Part shown: in pieces, positions 47,473-59,118 of the stretch
Position numbering within the stretch: position 1 is the first letter of the stretch
How the letters are laid out: each line of letters starts with the position of its first letter
Origin: Verpa conica
Lineage: Eukaryota > Ascomycota > Pezizomycetes > Pezizales > Morchellaceae
Direction: 5' to 3'
Assembly (NCBI GenBank): GCA_033030425.1
Contig: JAUFSD010000005.1
Span: 372,001 to 436,000 of the forward strand
DNA length: 64,000 nt
Notes under the pieces: model-generated
The model's input: only the letters and a program-made list of their open reading frames with translations
Database searches by the model: none
Told to the model about the DNA's origin: nothing
Position numbers and translations under genes: made by a program

Positions 47473-48109
47473 GTATATCATGGGAAGTGAGTATAAAGGA
47501 TGTAGAATAGCTAGCTGCCGCTAAATCTTGAATCATAGACCTCCTAGAGGTATGATTTACTCAATACTACTTCAAGTAAACGCAAGATAAGATTTTCTAC
47601 GCCATTACTATAGCAAGCATGGGCCGAATCTTAATAGGGGGATGTTTTTGCGACATTTATTCGAGTAGTTTGCTATAGATTGATCATTATGTAAGATTCT
47701 AAAGTATCTCTACCACAGTAGCTCTACATTTCGCTCCGGTAATTTATACATCTACTCTACTTGGTAGAAGTGATAGTACATGTAGTATCATTCAATTGCT
47801 CTTACATGGGATATCACTCGGTTATAGTATAAAATTCACTTACCCAGATCTTACTCTAAATCGACCAGATTTTGCCTAAAGCTACAGATACAAGTCAACC
47901 CTAAAGCCTTTGACTCAACGAGGATAACTCGGAATCGCTTGTCGTCGGGCAGCCGGGTAAATTTCATTACATAAACAATTTCCCGAGGCAGGGTTAGGGG
48001 ACTGACTTGGCTGTCGCCAGTTTCTCGAAACCTCGTCAGAGCCTGCAAACGGCATACCCAACAACTCTATCAACAAAGTCAATTCCCTCCAAGTCAATTC
48101 CCTATCAAA
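47473..48109. other. Intergenic region
   Basis: 3' flank of the dehydrogenase gene and promoter of the ATP synthase epsilon gene; AT-rich. Just before the epsilon start, the sequence AAGTCAATTCCCTCC/AAGTCAATTCCCTAT is directly repeated (48076-48104). No gene is seen. Confidence 0.5.
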
Positions 48110-48417
48110 ATGGTTGCTGCGTGGAAAACTGCTGGCCTCACGTAGGTATTCAGATTCTTGTACTTTCGGACCTGCTCACTAACGGGGGAAACCACCAGTT
48201 ACAATAAGTACCTGGCCATCGCTGCTAGAGTCGTGCGGAGGTCCTTGAAGGAACAACCTCGTCTGGCCGCTGAGCGCCGTGGGCAAATGGAACTCAAGTA
48301 TGCAAAGTGGGAGGTTGGTCTTTATCACCCGGCTACTTAACATGTTGCTGTATTAACGAAAGTTATCAGAACGGGAAGCAGGGCGAGATGAAACAGCTGG
48401 GTACTCAGCAGGCGTAG
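48110..48417 (+). CDS. ATP15: Mitochondrial F1 ATP synthase subunit epsilon
   Basis: Three short exons (48110-48141, 48199-48313, 48370-48417) give 64 aa. The product is the small central-stalk epsilon subunit of F1Fo ATP synthase, equivalent to yeast Atp15 and distinct from bacterial epsilon. Seen: MVAAWKTAGLTYNKYLAIAA, VVRRSLKE and AERRGQMELKYAKWENGKQG, an almost textbook match to fungal epsilon subunits. The C-terminal KWE-NGKQGEMK only appears after removing a 56-nt intron (48314-48369); unspliced, the protein would end early in a non-conserved tail. The N-terminus acts as an uncleaved targeting region. Length fits the family (about 60-75 aa). Confidence 0.93.
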
Positions 48418-48800
48418 TAATGCGGACAAATGTGCAGCTGGATTCGAGAGAATATACCATCATCACTGTACATGCATGTAGAAAATTCAGAGGGGGAGTT
48501 TTATCATCGTAGAAGCGCTAGGTACTATTTGTAGAATTGATCTTTTTCTCTTTGGTTGTATGGTCCTGACCATTCGGCCCGCTATCTAAAACCATCCCAC
48601 TCTGTGACAAACCTTCGGGATTACGACCTCTTGTCACTACCAATCGGAGACTACCGAAAAACCTCAGCGTGGTATTCACCTCATCAACATCCTTAAGCCG
48701 TGATGGGGCAGACCGAAGGGAACGGAGTTGGCGATGGTATGCTTCTTTAAAAAAGATACTGTGATGTACTAACCCCGCGAAAGGTTTCTCCCGACTCAGC
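48418..48800. other. Promoter region of NAA35
   Basis: 3' flank of the epsilon gene and upstream region of NAA35. A minus-strand open frame here (48910-48518) lies antisense to NAA35 exon 1 and has no motif. No separate gene is called. Confidence 0.5.
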
Positions 48801-51483
48801 ATGAAGAATGATGACATCCCCGCAATGCATCCAACCCCACCACTGCCCACCGATTTGTTCCGCGATATCACAGCCGAATTCTTCGAGGCTTCAGCAAGTT
48901 CGTCTTCCACTGATTCCTCGCGTCGTGTGCGTCAACTGACGCCGTAGTCACAGAACTCAATGTCGGCCAGCTCGTTAAAGATCCATATTTTACCCTACTC
49001 CAGGCAGTTGGTGCCTTAGAGGCATGTGTTTTAGATCTATCGTGTTCTCTTGGCAAGTACGATGGAGTTTGCTAACCAGTTGGAATGCAGATCATGGACC
49101 CCAAGATGGACAGTGGGATGCTGGAAGCCGAGTATGAATCTTTCGATGCATTACAACCAAGACTACCGGAAGAAGTCATCGGAATAATGGACCAGCTATT
49201 GTCCTACGAGGCAAGCAATAACTCGATAAATAAGCCATACTTACGATAGAGAACTCATTTTTGAAGATAGATGGCGTGGCATATGGGAAGTGCTCTCTCG
49301 CAGACATTGTTCACTTGCCTGTATATCGATAGACTCCTTTCTTCGAGTCCAAAAACGCTCGCGGAGGCAACCTTTGAAAGTTCTACTGGAGCTAGTGCAA
49401 ATACAGACTCGAAAGAACGACAATTGTTAGAGAATGTGCTAAAGCCGTATTGTCTGGCTCTCATCAAATGCTGCTACTGCGTCAACCAACAAATACAAAT
49501 AGAACACATATATGAGGTTTGTCAGATAAGAACAAACGTTCCAACTAATACATATTGACTGAGCTTTAGGAAGAAGACTTTGTCACACAGACGTACAACG
49601 TATCTCTTCTCGACTCTGTGGAGCCAAATGAAGTTTTGAATGCCCTAGAGTCTGCTTTGGCATGGCTAGAAATTTCTAAGAGCTCGTACACTAGTGAAAT
49701 CTTCGAGGCATTAAAATGCCGCTTATTGCACCGGAAAGCACTTTTTCGTGACCTCTCCCGTGAGATTGAGGAATGGGTTGCTGGTGCACCTTCGGAGTGG
49801 GATTCTTCGCTTGAGCTCCTTATGAAAGTTGAAAAGACCCATAAGCTGGGGAAAGCAGTTCCCGAAGCGTTTAGTACGTCTGTACAAAGAAAGCTAGCAA
49901 GCCAGGTGCCACCAAGGCCAATCGTCGAGATATCTTTCGAAGATGCTACATCTAGCTTGAAGAAGTTATGTACGGAAGGGAAGGATATTCTAAAGATTCT
50001 GAAATACCAGGGCTCAACACACTTGGTTGTAAGTAAAAATTCAAACCCACGTCGATATGTCGACTTATACATATTCAGAACTACTTCCTGAACTTCATGA
50101 CTCGGCGACCGTCGCCTTCACCATATATTCGCTCGCTTCTACAATCTTTATTTTTCAAAGAGATGAAGGTCTTGGGGGCTATGTCTGTAAAGCAGGTCTT
50201 GTTTGATGATGTCAGGGAACTATGCAATCCAGTGGAATTATTACTGGACCCGCGGAACGAAGCAGTTGAGGCGCCACAAGACCCGAGGTTTAACATCGTA
50301 AAACGAACCAACTGGTTTATAGAGCGGGCAGGACGCTCGTATCTTGATCTTTTCAGAAATATCTGCCAGAATAGGTCCCGTCTACGGAGAAACCTGTGTC
50401 ATGCTATATTAGATTGGGATTCTCTACAAGTTGAATCCGAAGAAATAGATTCAGAGCTCAGGGAACTTACTAGAGAAGAACCCCAAGAGACGACAAATGG
50501 CCCCAGTTACTCCTTTCCATTGTCTTCTTGGGTCTACCTTTATAAGTTAAGGCAGATGGAGTGGATTATCCTTCTTGGGTTCGAGCTCGAGGTATACCAG
50601 CCGCATGAGTTCGCAGGCATGTACTGGTACCTACAGCACTACATCCGCACTAAGATAGGACACATTGAGCGGATTCGGCAATTTGCGGCCCTTAATCCAA
50701 AGACAAACTCGAAACAGAAAAAGAAGAAGGGGCTCGCGGCCGCGGAACAACAACAGAAATCACTGTCTTTACTAACTTACTATCTACTCGAAGCCTCGGC
50801 CATACAAGAACTTGCTGGTGCCATGATCAACGTATGTATCTGGTTTTCCTAGCATGTGACATAGCAACTAACATTATACTAGGTTTACGTTGCCTTATCG
50901 AGACTTACCTTACTTAGGAAGCCACCGCAGCCATATAGCTCTGATGTACTCCGTTATGATCTAAGGATGAAGCCATTCTTTACTATAGGCTGTCCCGAGG
51001 TTGTTCCATTCGATATCTTTGAAAATCTTGTCGACAATCCCGAGATTGAAGTAAGCGTAACCTTGATTATTTAGCCTACAAAGCTTAAGCTAACAGCTCT
51101 TCCCCATAGACACTAGAGCTCCTCGAACTTGCTTCAGAGTCAATTACTCAAGCACGAAAGGACTTTGACCAGCTAGGCAAACTTGATGCCAACACCGCTC
51201 GCGTAGCGCTCTGCGAAGACACATATAAAGCGGTAGATATACCAACTTTCCCTACTTGTTTGGGGTTATGACACTAAAAATACACAAATAGAACAATCGC
51301 GAGATGCTCCGCTCTTGTATTGGTCTCGGCGTTGCGGTAGCTCAGATCACCAAGGCTTTGAGATCTGCCGGAGGCGCAACAAAGGAAAATCTAGAGGTCG
51401 AGATTGATCGGGCAAAGTACCATCCATCTTTCCCTGTTCCGAGCATCAAGAATAGGAAGGCACCTAGTAAGAAGAAGAAGTGA
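48801..51483 (+). CDS. NAA35: NatC N-acetyltransferase auxiliary subunit Naa35/Mak10
   Basis: Nine exons (48801-48897, 48954-49021, 49091-49210, 49271-49516, 49570-50028, 50079-50831, 50883-51050, 51110-51232, 51292-51483) give 741 aa. Naa35/Mak10 is the large scaffold of NatC, which acetylates Met-Leu/Ile/Phe N-termini at ribosomes. Seen: LVKDPYFTLLQAVGALE, the family hallmark IMDPKMDSGML, IGIMDQLLSYEMAWHMG, LSQTLFTCLYI, and a Lys-rich C-terminus. Introns 2 (49022-49090) and 3 (49211-49270) begin with GC (GCATGT, GCAAGC) and end with AG. No in-frame GT donor rescues either junction, and the joined protein is collinear with human NAA35. Intron 1 has a weak donor (GTTCGT) and two frame-compatible acceptors (48947 or 48953). 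Start chosen at the most upstream in-frame ATG; 48825 is an alternative. Confidence 0.92.
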
Positions 51484-51785
51484 TAGGAGGGTCTATGTAT
51501 TTTTGCTCTCGGTTGATTGTCTTGCTTGTTTTGCTGGTTCTCGGCTCTTTTTTTATAAACATGAACATAGAGTGGTTATGGTTGTTTCTTTTTTGAATGA
51601 ATTCCTACTCGAAAAAAAGCTTTCCTTGCAGGTGAGCGATGCTCTATAGTATCAGATATCATTTATCAGTGCTATATACAACCAAGCCCTAACAACCTAA
51701 TAAAATACACCTATCTAAGGCGTTAAAAACCCAGACCAGGAGAAGAAAAACCGAATTACAAGAAGACTTTCCAACAAAATCATAT
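51484..51785. other. Convergent 3' ends, NAA35 / acyl-CoA synthetase
   Basis: A 302-bp T/A-rich tail-to-tail spacer with no coding feature; the two transcripts probably terminate here. Confidence 0.6.
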
Positions 51786-54175
51786 TTACAGCCTCGATTT
51801 CTTCGGCTCCTCAGCCAGGGCCTCTTCGTACAACGCATCTATCTGCTCCTTGAACGCCTTTGCAGCAGGCGGACGTTTAAGTTTCAACCTATTCACCATC
51901 AGCATCACTATCCATCACTCACTCACTCACCCATACGGGAGGGGGGCAGAAAAAACTCACGTGGGGGTTAATAAATCATTCTCAATTGTGAATGGGTCCA
52001 AGCACAAGTGAATGTTCCTCACCCTCTCGAAACCTACCAACTTATTTCTATTTCCAACCTTATCCATCTCCCTCAGCACAGCCTTACGAACCGCGATATC
52101 CTCACAAGCGGCATTAACAGCTTCTGTATCCATTGGTGCGATCGTCTTCTTTAGTACTTTTCCGGCAAAGTTTGAAAAGCTCTCACGGTCGACTCCTATA
52201 ATCGCCACCAGGAACGGTTGGAACGAGTCCCCATGAACGTATGCTTGTTGGAACATGCTCATGCTGCCAAGATATGCGTTTTCGACCTTTTCGGGGGAGA
52301 CGTATTCGCCCTGGGCGAGCTTGAGGAGGTTCTTTACGCGGTCGATGATGCTGAATCTACCGAGTTCATCGACTTTGCAGATGTCGCCGGTTGCGAACCA
52401 GCCGTCTGCGTCGAGAACTTCGGCGGTCTTATCAGGGGCTTTGTAGTAGCCTTTGAATACCATTCCTCCGCGGGTAAGGAGCTCGCCACGGGGATAAGGT
52501 TTATCTTTAGAGGTATAGCCCATGTCGGGGACGTCACGGAGAACGCATTCAGCGGCGATAGTCGGGGGACCGACATTACCAGCAGAGTTGTCTTGTGCTA
52601 GTTGCCCGAGTGTGACAGCATAGGTTTCTGTGAGACCATAACCTTCGATGAAGTTATTTGAGAAGACTATCCGGAGAAATTGGATTACAGATGGTGCGAT
52701 TGGAGCGCTCCCGCTCACACATGCACGGAGACGGTCAAAACCGATTCCGGCACGGACCTTGTTACCCCAGAGGTTGTCATAGAGAATGTGCTTGTTTGAG
52801 CCGGTTGCTTTGATATTTGCGAGCTTTGTGTCTACTGCTTTCCGAGATAGGGCACCCTTGACGCCACCTTGTTCAATGGTGAGGGATTTAATGGCACTGT
52901 TGAAGCGGTTATAGAGGCGGGGGACGGAAATGAAGGTGTTGGGCCGCAGTTCTTTCAGGTCATCCGTGAGCTCGAGAATGTTGCCGTGCCAGTAGCCGAT
53001 TGCGCAGCCAGCCCAAAGTTGTGCATGTTCTGTTACGCGGGCGTAGATATGTGCAAGGGGGAGGTATGAGAGTGCGAAATCGCCAGGCATTTGGTACATT
53101 GGCGATATGTGCGCGCAAGAGGAGGCACAAACGGCGTTCATATGACTTAACATTACACCCTTAGGGTTTCCAGTGGTTCCCGAAGTGTAGTTGATTGTGA
53201 TTGCATCGTCGGGGGTCGGGGGGACAAATGGTTGGGGGTGCTGTTGGCCGAGAAGCTCAACGTCGTAGATGGAGTATAGTTTTACACCTTCCTTTTCAGC
53301 CCATGCTCCAAGAAGGGCTTTCTTGGTGTTCCCCGCAGGTTCGCCATCCTCGAGGGCGTCCATGGAGACTATGAATTTGAGGGTAGGGAGACGGTCCTTC
53401 ATTGAGAGGAGGGTGGGGATGTGGTTGAGAGATGCGACTACGCAGTTGAGTTCGGCGTGATTGATAATGAACTCTGTTGTTGAGGGACCTAAAGTATCGT
53501 AGATACTCACAGTGTATAGCGACTGCGACATTGCTGCTAGATCTGTGATCTGCCATTCTGGACGGTTGGGAGACCATAGCCCAATACCGTATTTACTGAT
53601 TGAGAGACCCTGGAATGGGGTTTTGTTAGTATGGAGGTCTTGTAGCCGGATACAACGAGTGATAACTCACGACTGACTGGTGTAAATGCGCCAAACCAGC
53701 GCCAAAGTCCGTACGTCGCTTCTGGACAGTCTTATAGTCCATCCACAGATACGGTCCCCAGATACCAGTTTTTTTGTCTTGTTCACGCCATCCCAAACAT
53801 TTATTGTCGGGCCATTTTCTACAAGCTGCCTCGAAAGCTTCGAATATGGTTGTAATCTAGTAGGTTTACTATTAGCCATTAATTGCATGTGACAAAGCCT
53901 GATTTACCGAGCTGCAGTGAGACGGCGCAGAACTCTAACAAACCCAGCAAGGCAAAGAAGTAATGGAATAGCTATAGAAAGTTTCTCTGAAATCACTGAA
54001 ATCTCACCTCAGGATCAATAGTTTTCATAAGCTCCCCCGGGGCGGCCCTCCAGTGACGGTATACGCCAGTTCTCCCTTCTCTTTCAGAACCAGGCACAAC
54101 AACACCCTGAGGAACTCCAGGAGGAGGCTTCTCGATAGAGTTCCGTGCCTTCTCAAGACATGGATCGTTGTACAT
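51786..54175 (-). CDS. Long-chain acyl-CoA synthetase (Faa family)
   Basis: Four exons (54175-54008, 53856-53671, 53609-51961, 51888-51786) give 701 aa. The enzyme activates long-chain fatty acids to acyl-CoA using ATP, for lipid synthesis, oxidation or protein acylation. Seen: the AMP-binding P-loop TINYTSGTTGNPKGVMLSH (about 256-274), YLPLAHIYAR, GYGLTET, the DGWFATGDICKVDELGRFSIIDRVKNL fatty-acyl signature region, and KLAQGEYVSPEKVENAY with the late catalytic Lys region. The C-terminus after the last intron reads LKLKRPPAAKAF and ends EEPKKSRL. A C-terminal SRL is a peroxisomal targeting signal variant, so peroxisomal import is plausible. Length matches yeast Faa1/Faa4 (about 700 aa). Confidence 0.94.
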
Positions 54176-55113
54176 CTTGATTATCGTTACCAGCGATGAT
54201 GGTGTTTGTTTATTGTATCCCTTTGTACGATAACTAGTGTTGTGTTGAGCTTTCCTCTGAGGATGGAGTGAATATGAGATCTTTGAAATTTAGACTGTGG
54301 GGTACATGGGATACTGGGCTATCATATGGTATTTATTTGCTTCCATTGTTGCTGGGAACCGAGACCCGAGGGACGATGAATATTGGTAACAATGGGGGGC
54401 AATCATCACATGCCGTTCGGAAGCCGTGGGCACAGCGCGGCTTGATCGGTAGCATATTGGCCTGTGACCAGAAAGGTAAGATCAAAAAAGTGAAGGAACC
54501 TTGCTCTGGGGCTCAAGTCTTGGGTTGTGGGGTGCAAACGTTAACCTAAGACGGTTTGGGCTTGCTTTTTTCCCCACGGTCGGCCATTAGTGATAGGAGA
54601 GTAGCCGGATAGACACATGCCGCCTTTGGATGGGCTTAAAGGCATACTATACTCGAGAGTTCGTTGGAATTTAAGGGGTTTTTTTCCTTATTCGATTTTT
54701 GGTGAACTAGTCTTATATCATGGTTTATTTATTTATATTGCCCCGACTCCCAGGTTTAGAGTTGATATACTCTACACCATGGGCGGCAGCGGCTAACCCA
54801 TAGACGCTTCAAGACAAGAACCCCCACTGGCAAAGCCTCGGCTTCCCCGAGAGGTTTGTTGGGGCTCGGGTGGTGCATACATATGCGGCCGGGGAGGCCG
54901 CTGGCCACGGGGAGAAGCCATGCCGTTTCAACTTGCTGCTGGGACCACCTTTCAGTTACGCTGTCTTACTTTCCTTTGCTTTTGGGGAGAGAAATGACTT
55001 TGTGTTAGGTTTAGGGCTGCAGTAATGAGGCTCTGCGCCAAGAAGTCACCCTGCAGATGACTGAGATCTCGAGACATCTGCAGCGAACAGATAGACCTCG
55101 GACATCTGACATC
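54176..55113. other. Divergent promoter region
   Basis: Lies between the acyl-CoA synthetase (-) and TEL2 (+). An open frame at 54268-54549 (+) has no motif. Near 54780-54920 the sequence turns GC-rich (GGCCGGGGAGGCCGCTGGCC). No gene is supported. Confidence 0.5.
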
Positions 55114-58100
55114 ATGGAAGCTCTCCTCACACCCCTGCGGACAACCTCAACATCTCGTGATGAACCCCTCCTAACAATATCCAAACCTTTACAGCCCCTC
55201 GAACCCTCACCGCCAACTACAATAGCCCCCACCTCAATATCAACACTTGACGACATCTTGCTCACCCTCCATTCAAAACCTTCCACTCAAACTCTCATAA
55301 AAGTTCTCAATCTACTAGTCCCCAGCACTAATACACAAGTACTGGATATCTGTACCCCCTCACCCAAAGCGTCACAGGTTGTAAAAACACTCCTGGAACT
55401 TACCGTTCCAGACTTCTGGAACATCGTCTCCAAGTCAGAGCGCTCAAAATTAACGTCATGTCTCCGCTCCATCAGCGGCCTCGGGGGTATTGTTGCACGT
55501 TTACGGTTTCTCATAAGATCTGTAGACTCCCAGCTAGGTGTGAAGGGGCAGATCGAGGAGCTCCTAGACTTACTGCAGGGTATTTTAGGGCAGAATGGGA
55601 TGGTGCATGGAATTTGGGTATCTGGAAGTACCGAAGCGGATGGGAGGAGAGGGATTATGTGGAAGGAATTTGTTACATTGGTTGCGGGGGGGAAGATATT
55701 GTCTGTTGCTGCCGAGGGGGAGAGTATACTCGGCCGAGGGGGGAGGGAGAGATGGGTGGGGGATGGGAAGTTGTTTGCAATTTGGTTAGGGGAGGAGATT
55801 GCGAGGGCGAGTGGAAAGATTGAGATCGGGGAAGAGGAGGGGGAATGGAAAGCTCTAGCAGTGTTGCTTGGGCGAGGGTTTAGTTTAGGATATTCCGGTA
55901 TGGCTTCTGGATATTGGTGATATACTTCAATTAGGACGCAAGCTGACACCATGCCATAGATGACCTTGTTGAAGCTCTAACATATCATCATATTTCCATA
56001 AACACCCTTCCTAAAGCTAAATACCTTCTCTCCTATCTCCAATCTCACGACAAACGTACTCACCTCTCTTCCCTCCTCCGCATTCTCTCCCAAAAACACC
56101 TCTTTCATTCCTCCCAGTATCCTGAAGGTCCCGAAGATCCCCCCGAATCCAGCAACTTCAACGCCCAATGGTGGAAATCCGACGCCTCAATAATCTCACA
56201 AATCGCAGCACTCCTTAACACCTTAATCGAAAATGATTCTGACTACCGCGAGTTGGGGATCGACTGGCTAGTTTCTAGTAACGGTGGTGGAGTCGGAGAG
56301 CCAATAGGCATACGAAGAGCGCTGGTTGTAGTATTGAGCAAAAACCAGGATGTGCTCAAAGGATTGCTGGAAAAGAGCTTGGGGATCTTTGGAGATGGAG
56401 TGTGGATACGACACACGCCAATTATGAGGCAGGAAGGTTTGTTCTTTTTTTCCTCCCCTATAATACCATTCGTTTTCTACTACATACCTATTTTATAAAA
56501 ATATACTTACAATTCCTACACCTCAGTAAATGTCCAACTACTCCTTCTCCTCTCTAGCTACGCTCAACGTGCATTCCCACAACACTTTCAGCGTCTCGCC
56601 CGCTCCTCGGCGTTCTTGAATGGAGTATCAAACCGGTTGGCAGCGTCATCTATCCGTGCTAGGTTCTTGGGAATGATTGTTGGAGAGGCGCTATCCGGGT
56701 TGACGGATAAAGATGGGAAAGCTATGGACTTTGGGGTAACGGAGACTGCGAGTGAAGAGGCGAAGTGGTGGAAAAGTATAGTTGAGGTCGAGGACAGTGT
56801 TGGTGACGTTAGTGAGGTTATAAAATTAATAAAAGGGGGCGGCGAGATTGTTATAAAGAAAAAGAAACAGAAGAGGGAAGTGAAGTCGATACAGAGCAAG
56901 GTAATGGTCATCGAAGAGATCGAGAGTGACGAGGAAGAGGAGGATGAATTTCAGCCATATCCAAAACCCGATTCAGACGCTGAGGACTCGGACGAAGACC
57001 CAACAATGATTAACCGCAAGAAGGATACAGCCCCAGTGTAAGTCTTCCTTTCCTTTCCTCACGATCCTACAACCTTACTTACATATACATACGCTAGCTA
57101 TATCCGTGATCTCCTCCTCTACCTTCGTTCCACCGACTCCTACGACCGCCAGCTCCTTGCCCTCCAATCCGCCTCCGCCTTGATCCGCCGCAAAGCAAAC
57201 TTCGGAAAAGAACTCACCGACCACGCAACAGAGCTCGCGAGTCTACTCACAGGTCTAAACGATAAGTTTGACATGGAGAATTTCCAAGAAATGCGAATGC
57301 AAGCACTCATCGCACTTGTTGTGTCCTCGCCACACCTTGTTGGTGGGTTACTCGCGAGAGGATTCTTCGAGGGTGACTACTCTCTTGGACAGCGTGCAGG
57401 CATGGTATCTGCCATCGGTATGGGTGCGAGAGAACTTGCTGGGTGCGACGATGGAGACTTACCATTGAGTCTCGAGAGTCATAAAGGGAAGTCTGTAGAG
57501 TTATTCCCATCGAAGAGGCTACCAGGAAGGATACACGAGCAGTGGAGCAAAGAAAAAACAAATCCCTTGGATAGGATTACGGGAGGCATGGAGAAGATGA
57601 TGATATCACCGATGGCGGCAGAGGCGGCAGATAAAGTTACTGGTCCGAACGTACTCAAGGTGCGAACATTCAGTAGTCGGATTGAGGCCGAGAAGCGGCG
57701 GGTGAAGCCGGTTGAGAATAGACTTGGGAAAGTTGTGGCCGAGGCTTTCTTTTTCCCATTAACGGGGAGGTGGTGGGGTGCGTTGAAAGATTTGTGGGCC
57801 CCACCCTTTTATTTTTCTAACGAAAGAGTGTAAGAAGGTGCTGATACTCTCTAACAGTGGTGGTCGTGGGATCCATTTTGAACCTTTCTTATTGACGATA
57901 TTCATTAAGACGCTCTCTATTATCCTACATGCGACTGGTCCTTCTGCTGTTACGCTTCCGCAGATGACTTCAGAACTATGGGATCTTTTATTCTCTCTGC
58001 GGAATCATCACTCTCCTACCTCTACCTCTCATGATAGTAGCGTTCAGGAGGCAGTGTTATTTGCGCTCCTTACGTTACTAGAAGTCAATACATCTAACGA

Positions 58101-58302
58101 TAATGGCCGTAGGCTAGCAGACAATCATGCAAAGGAGCTTGTGGAAACACAGGAATGGGTCTCGGGAATCTTGGAGAGTGGACGATTAGGTGAAGAGGAG
58201 AAAGGGAGGGTCTTGGCCGCGAGTGTGATTGTCAAAATTAGGGGGATTGTGGATGTTTACCAGAGGAGATTGATGGGAGAAATGTTGAGCTTGGAGGCGT
58301 AG
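55114..58302 (+). CDS. TEL2: Telomere length regulation protein Tel2 (TELO2)
   Basis: Five exons (55114-55897, 55960-56436, 56527-57037, 57098-57793, 57858-58302) give 970 aa. Tel2 is the core of the TTT (Tel2-Tti1-Tti2) co-chaperone that stabilises PIKK kinases such as TOR, ATM and ATR. Seen: alpha-helical repeats throughout, WWKSDASIISQIAALLNTL, an acidic linker (ESDEEEEDEFQPYPKPDSD, about 560-580), YIRDLLLYLRS after intron 3 (the conserved Tel2 C-terminal domain), ALIRRKANFGKEL, and a final helical part beginning FGGRGIHFEPFLLTIFIKTL that appears only when the last 64-nt intron is removed. The start at 55114 (MEALLTP) resembles other fungal Tel2; an in-frame ATG at 55057 would add 19 residues. 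Confidence 0.92.
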
Positions 58303-59118
58303 GCGCTATTGGTACCTTATAATTGAACGGTTATATATAAATAAGAAATCGTGTACTCTAACACTTCCTAGTAAACATAGTATACCTACTTGAATATACA
58401 GAATTGTAGTCTTCCACATACACTTATATACAAAGTTTATGACATATCTTTCTCCTCCGACTCTAGGTGAGCCAACCTGATATACTGTCTAAAGCCTGGG
58501 AATAAAGTGTATAGTAATAGGGTAGTATAGAGCAGAGAAGAGGGGACACTGAGCAGTGACAGAGTGTTAGGAAGTAGTAAGTCACTATATAATAAAGTAC
58601 TAGGGGTGGTAGAAAAGGCTACCCCCCCCAAAACCCAGATCTTTATAGCGGGCTAAAGTGGTATCCTGTAGTAGCAAGTAGCTTTTACCTCTAGTTCACT
58701 AGAAAGTGCTCATTTACCCTATTAGGTAAATGAGGACAAATTCTTAACACAGAAGGTTAGAGTAAATATTATTAATATAATTTTTCTTATTTTTCTAGGT
58801 TTAGAACACCTTGCCTATAGTACATAAGCTAAAGATTGACTATTCTTTTATACATGGAGCCTGTCACAAGCAAGTGCCATGAGGTATAATTTCTGGGATT
58901 CTGCGCCAAAAAGCACGCCCTAACTCCCCCTACTGGCTTGTCCATCCGTTGACGTCTTCTACTAGATACATCCCTTCTGTAGAGAACAACTCTGACCAAT
59001 AACTAGCTACTCTGAGCAGTTCTGCATCTCGCTTTGATGTTTACTGTGTGTTGTAGTAATATTCTTGCCAACTCTATGTTATTCCTCATGATTTTAAGGT
59101 GTAGGGAGGTCTACCTGG
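58303..59118. other. Spacer next to pseudogene
   Basis: AT-rich 3' flank of TEL2 and of the degenerated kinase-ankyrin gene. A minus-strand open frame at 58631-58437 is short and motif-free. Confidence 0.5.

Noticed and set aside
54268..54549. 93-codon plus-strand open frame in the divergent promoter of the acyl-CoA synthetase
   Set aside because: No recognisable domain and no supporting signals; probably chance.
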